DNA of 64,000 nt from DASQPR01 sp963836785 (GTDB lineage Bacteria > Actinomycetota > Actinomycetes > Mycobacteriales > Micromonosporaceae). This document shows positions 61,982 through 64,000 of the stretch, in pieces. The position numbers and the translations under genes were made by a program. Below the pieces are notes generated by a model. The model was not told the DNA's origin and ran no database searches. It saw only the letters and a list, made by a program, of their open reading frames with translations. Within the stretch, counting starts at the first letter, position 1. The number at the start of each line of letters is the position of its first letter. The stretch covers positions 1-64,000 of the forward strand of contig CAWIKW010000004.1 of assembly GCA_963836785.1 (NCBI GenBank), given 5' to 3'.

Positions 61982-62125
61982 CGGCCCGGGCACCAAGGGC
62001 CCGCGCGGTGCCAACGGCCTGCCCGGCACCAAGCGCCTGTGCCGGATCAAGGGCCTGCGCTGCGCCGAAGGCCTGCGTCGCTTCGAGGCCCTGGCCGGCA
62101 CCAAGGGCATGCGCGGCAGTGACCC
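61982..62125. repeat. 18-bp tandem repeat upstream of lipoprotein gene
   Basis: Eight units of CCTGCGCGGCACCAAGGG type, the last degenerate. The array starts 30 bp upstream of the lipoprotein start, inside its probable leader or promoter region. The 61953-62374 gap contains no other supported feature than the rimP ribosome-binding site (GGAAGGTGG, 62360-62368). Confidence 0.9.
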
Positions 62126-62374
62126 GCCCGGCGGCAACTCGCTCGGGCGGCGGGATCGGGTCCGCGGGCACCGGGAAATTGAACACTATATGGGCGGGTT
62201 GGCCAAACTCTGGCACGCCCGGATGGTCCGTCTGCCGCGCGGATCTGACGTGCACCGACGCGGCGGGTTACGCTTCTATGCCCATCGCCGTGCGCTGTGT
62301 TCGCCCGGCGGTAGGTGTGTCTGTGCCGCAAACGCCAGCGAACGCTGGCCCGACCGATCGGAAGGTGGTTCGAG

Positions 62375-63139
62375 ATGGCGCCAACACGCGGCCACGCCGC
62401 CGGTCGGAACGCGCGTACCAGCGGTCGTGCCCAGCGTCCGGGTGCACCGCCGGCGAGCCGCGCCACCGGCGGTCCGACGAGCGGCGATCTGACCGCCTAC
62501 AAGGCCCGCCTCCGCGACGTGATCGAGCCGCTGGCACGGTCCGCCGGCTACGACCTTGAAGACCTTTCCGTGGTACGGATGGGACGCCGTCACGTCGTCC
62601 GGGTGACGGTCGATCGCGACGGCGGCGTGGGGCTCGACGCCGTTGCTGAGTTGTCCCGCAACATCTCGCACGGCCTCGACGACGCCGAATCGGCGGCAGG
62701 AGAGTTCATTGCCGGCGAGTACCAGCTCGAGGTCTCGTCGCCCGGCACTGACCGGCCGCTCACCGAGCCGCGTCACTGGCGGCGCAACGTGGGCCGGCTG
62801 GTGACCGTACGACTCGGCGGACACCTCGTGACCGGGCGCCTGATCGCCGCTGATGACACCGGCGCCACGCTCGCCGTCGACGACATCGAGACCACCCACC
62901 CGTACGCAGACCTGGGCCGTGGGCGCATCGAGATCGAGTTCAACCGGCTGGACGACGTCGACGACGACGACCTGGTCGACTTCGGCGACAGCACCACCGG
63001 AGACGACGACACCGCGGATGAGCGAGCGGATGTCGTGGGTTTGGACGACGATGACGTCATCGACGCCGATAACGACGCCGACAACGATGACGCCGACAAC
63101 GACGACGTCGATAACGACGGCGAGGAGGACGAACGGTGA
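62375..63139 (+). CDS. rimP: ribosome maturation factor RimP with acidic tail
   Basis: 254 residues against a usual 150-190. The core (about 38-180) has RDVIEPLARSAGYDLEDLSV, HVVRVTVDRDGGVGLDAVAE, LSRNISHGLDDAES and YQLEVSSPGTDRPLTEPRHW, then the SH3-like C-domain (GRLVTVRLGGHLVTGRLIAA). The first 37 residues are basic and disordered. The last 75 are Asp/Asn-rich, with near-repeats of a DNDDA type. It assists 30S maturation. GGAAGGTGG lies 6 nt before the ATG. Its stop overlaps the nusA GTG. Confidence 0.93.
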   Translation: MAPTRGHAAGRNARTSGRAQRPGAPPASRATGGPTSGDLTAYKARLRDVIEPLARSAGYDLEDLSVVRMGRRHVVRVTVDRDGGVGLDAVAELSRNISHGLDDAESAAGEFIAGEYQLEVSSPGTDRPLTEPRHWRRNVGRLVTVRLGGHLVTGRLIAADDTGATLAVDDIETTHPYADLGRGRIEIEFNRLDDVDDDDLVDFGDSTTGDDDTADERADVVGLDDDDVIDADNDADNDDADNDDVDNDGEEDER

Positions 63140-64000
63140 ATCTTGATCTGGCCGCCCTCCGTGCGCTCGAGCGCGAGCGGGAAATCCCGCTGGAGACGAT
63201 CATTTCCGCGATCGAGACCGCGCTCTTGACCGCTTATCGGCACACCGAGGGCGCACACCCGCACGCTCGTGTCGAGATCGATCGAAAGACCGGCGCCGTC
63301 TCGGTGCTGGCCGCTGAGCTCGATGCCGACGGTGGGGTGCTGCGCGAGTTCGATGACACGCCCAGCGACTTCGGCCGCATCGCGACCATGACCGCCAAGC
63401 AGGTGATCTTGCAGCGGTTGCGGGAGGCGACCGACGAGGCGCACTTCGGCGAATACGCCGGCCGCGACGGCGACCTAGTGACCGGCGTGATCCAGGCCCA
63501 CGAAGGTCGGGCCGAGAAGGGCATCGTCAGCGTTGACCTCGGCAAGATCGAGGCGATGCTCCCGCCGAGCGAGCAGGTCCCCGGCGAGCTCTACGAACAC
63601 GGCAACCGCATCCGGTGCGTCGTGATCCACGTGACCCGCGGGTTCCGGGGTCCCCAGATCACGCTGTCGCGCAGCGATCCACACCTGGTACAGCGACTGT
63701 TCGAGCTCGAGGTGCCGGAGATCGCCGACGGCACCGTACAGATCACGAAGATCGCCCGCGAGGCCGGCCACCGGTCCAAGATCGCCGTACGATCGACGAT
63801 TCAGGGCGTGAACGCGAAGGGTGCCTGCATCGGCCCGATGGGACAGCGTGTCCGCGCCGTAATGAGCGAATTGAACGGCGAGAAGATCGACATCATCGAC
63901 TGGTCGGACGACGCCGCCACGTTCGTCGGAAACGCGTTGTCGCCCGCGAAAGCCCTGCGTGTGGACATCGTCGATGACATGCGGGCCCGAGTCGTCGTGC
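63136..64000 (+). CDS. nusA: transcription termination/antitermination factor NusA, 5' part
   Basis: 288 codons visible; the gene runs off the window. The GTG at 63136 overlaps the rimP stop and has GAGGAGGA upstream. The N-terminal RNA-polymerase-binding domain opens MNLDLAALRALEREREIPLE and has MTAKQVILQRLREA. The S1 domain is DLVTGVIQAHEGRAEKGIVS, and the first KH domain contains HRSKIAVRS and GACIGPMGQRVRAVMSELNG. NusA binds RNA polymerase and modulates pausing. rimP-nusA is the conserved order in bacteria. Confidence 0.95.
   Translation, partial: MNLDLAALRALEREREIPLETIISAIETALLTAYRHTEGAHPHARVEIDRKTGAVSVLAAELDADGGVLREFDDTPSDFGRIATMTAKQVILQRLREATDEAHFGEYAGRDGDLVTGVIQAHEGRAEKGIVSVDLGKIEAMLPPSEQVPGELYEHGNRIRCVVIHVTRGFRGPQITLSRSDPHLVQRLFELEVPEIADGTVQITKIAREAGHRSKIAVRSTIQGVNAKGACIGPMGQRVRAVMSELNGEKIDIIDWSDDAATFVGNALSPAKALRVDIVDDMRARVVV

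Noticed and set aside
1..64000. tRNA, rRNA or riboswitch genes
   Set aside because: I looked for T-loop-like GTTCGAATC motifs and conserved rRNA stretches on both strands and found none that fold plausibly. A covariance-model scan would be needed to exclude them.

Overview
The window is high-GC DNA with the signature of an actinobacterium (Actinomycetota). Supporting signs are two F420-type LLM oxidoreductases, a 13E12-family (DUF222) HNH gene, a DUF4439 pair, an RNHCP protein, the orders map-VIT1 and rimP-nusA, many GTG starts, 4-bp ATGA/GTGA gene overlaps, and regulators whose -10 box sits 6-7 nt before the start codon (leaderless mRNAs). I do not assign a genus. No rRNA, tRNA or CRISPR array was seen.

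Layout. 0-10 kb: an MBL hydrolase divergent from a MerR-VOC fusion, a drug/metabolite transporter, a PadR/HAAS pair, a beta-phosphoglucomutase/GH65 disaccharide-phosphorylase operon, a GNAT protein and an aldo/keto reductase. 10-14.6 kb: a membrane protein, histidine kinase and NarL-type response regulator in one operon, then an LLM oxidoreductase. 14.8-36.1 kb: a surface-polysaccharide locus. 36.2-50 kb: accessory metabolism and efflux (MarR-MFS, PAP2, MocR-AhpD-like-PEP mutase-like, SDR, LLM, pentapeptide protein, a broken phosphotransferase, RNHCP protein, MFS, HTH-Mug). 50-58 kb: a VOC protein, an EXPERA protein, a methyltransferase, an ArsR/CDF metal operon, a transposase remnant, GNAT genes and a broken 13E12-type HNH gene beside a long repeat array. 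58-64 kb: map, VIT1-like transporter, an RNase Z-like MBL protein, a lipoprotein/DUF4439 pair, rimP and the 5' part of nusA.

Polysaccharide locus. A left-handed beta-helix acetyltransferase (WbpD/WlbB-like), a DegT aminotransferase (WbpE-like), a Gfo/Idh oxidoreductase (WbpB-like) and two nucleotide-sugar 6-dehydrogenases together could make a UDP-2,3-diacetamido-2,3-dideoxy-uronic acid. Seven glycosyltransferases would build the glycan and a Wzm/Wzt-type ABC transporter would export it. The plus-strand operon (GT, GT4, GT2, dehydrogenase) is split by a 5.2-kb minus-strand block carrying its own paralogues in the same order. The block is bracketed by a 78-bp direct repeat made of the GT2 3' end plus the dehydrogenase 5' end, which looks like the scar of a recent insertion.

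Other themes. (1) Short imperfect tandem arrays (12-, 14-, 15- and 18-bp units, plus one of about 125 bp) recur at gene ends and between genes, each with its own unit; those inside genes give low-complexity tails. (2) Four frame breaks (a GT4, a phosphotransferase, an HNH gene and a transposase remnant) would each be repaired by removing one G from a G-run followed by CC, so a systematic consensus error must be excluded before calling pseudogenes.
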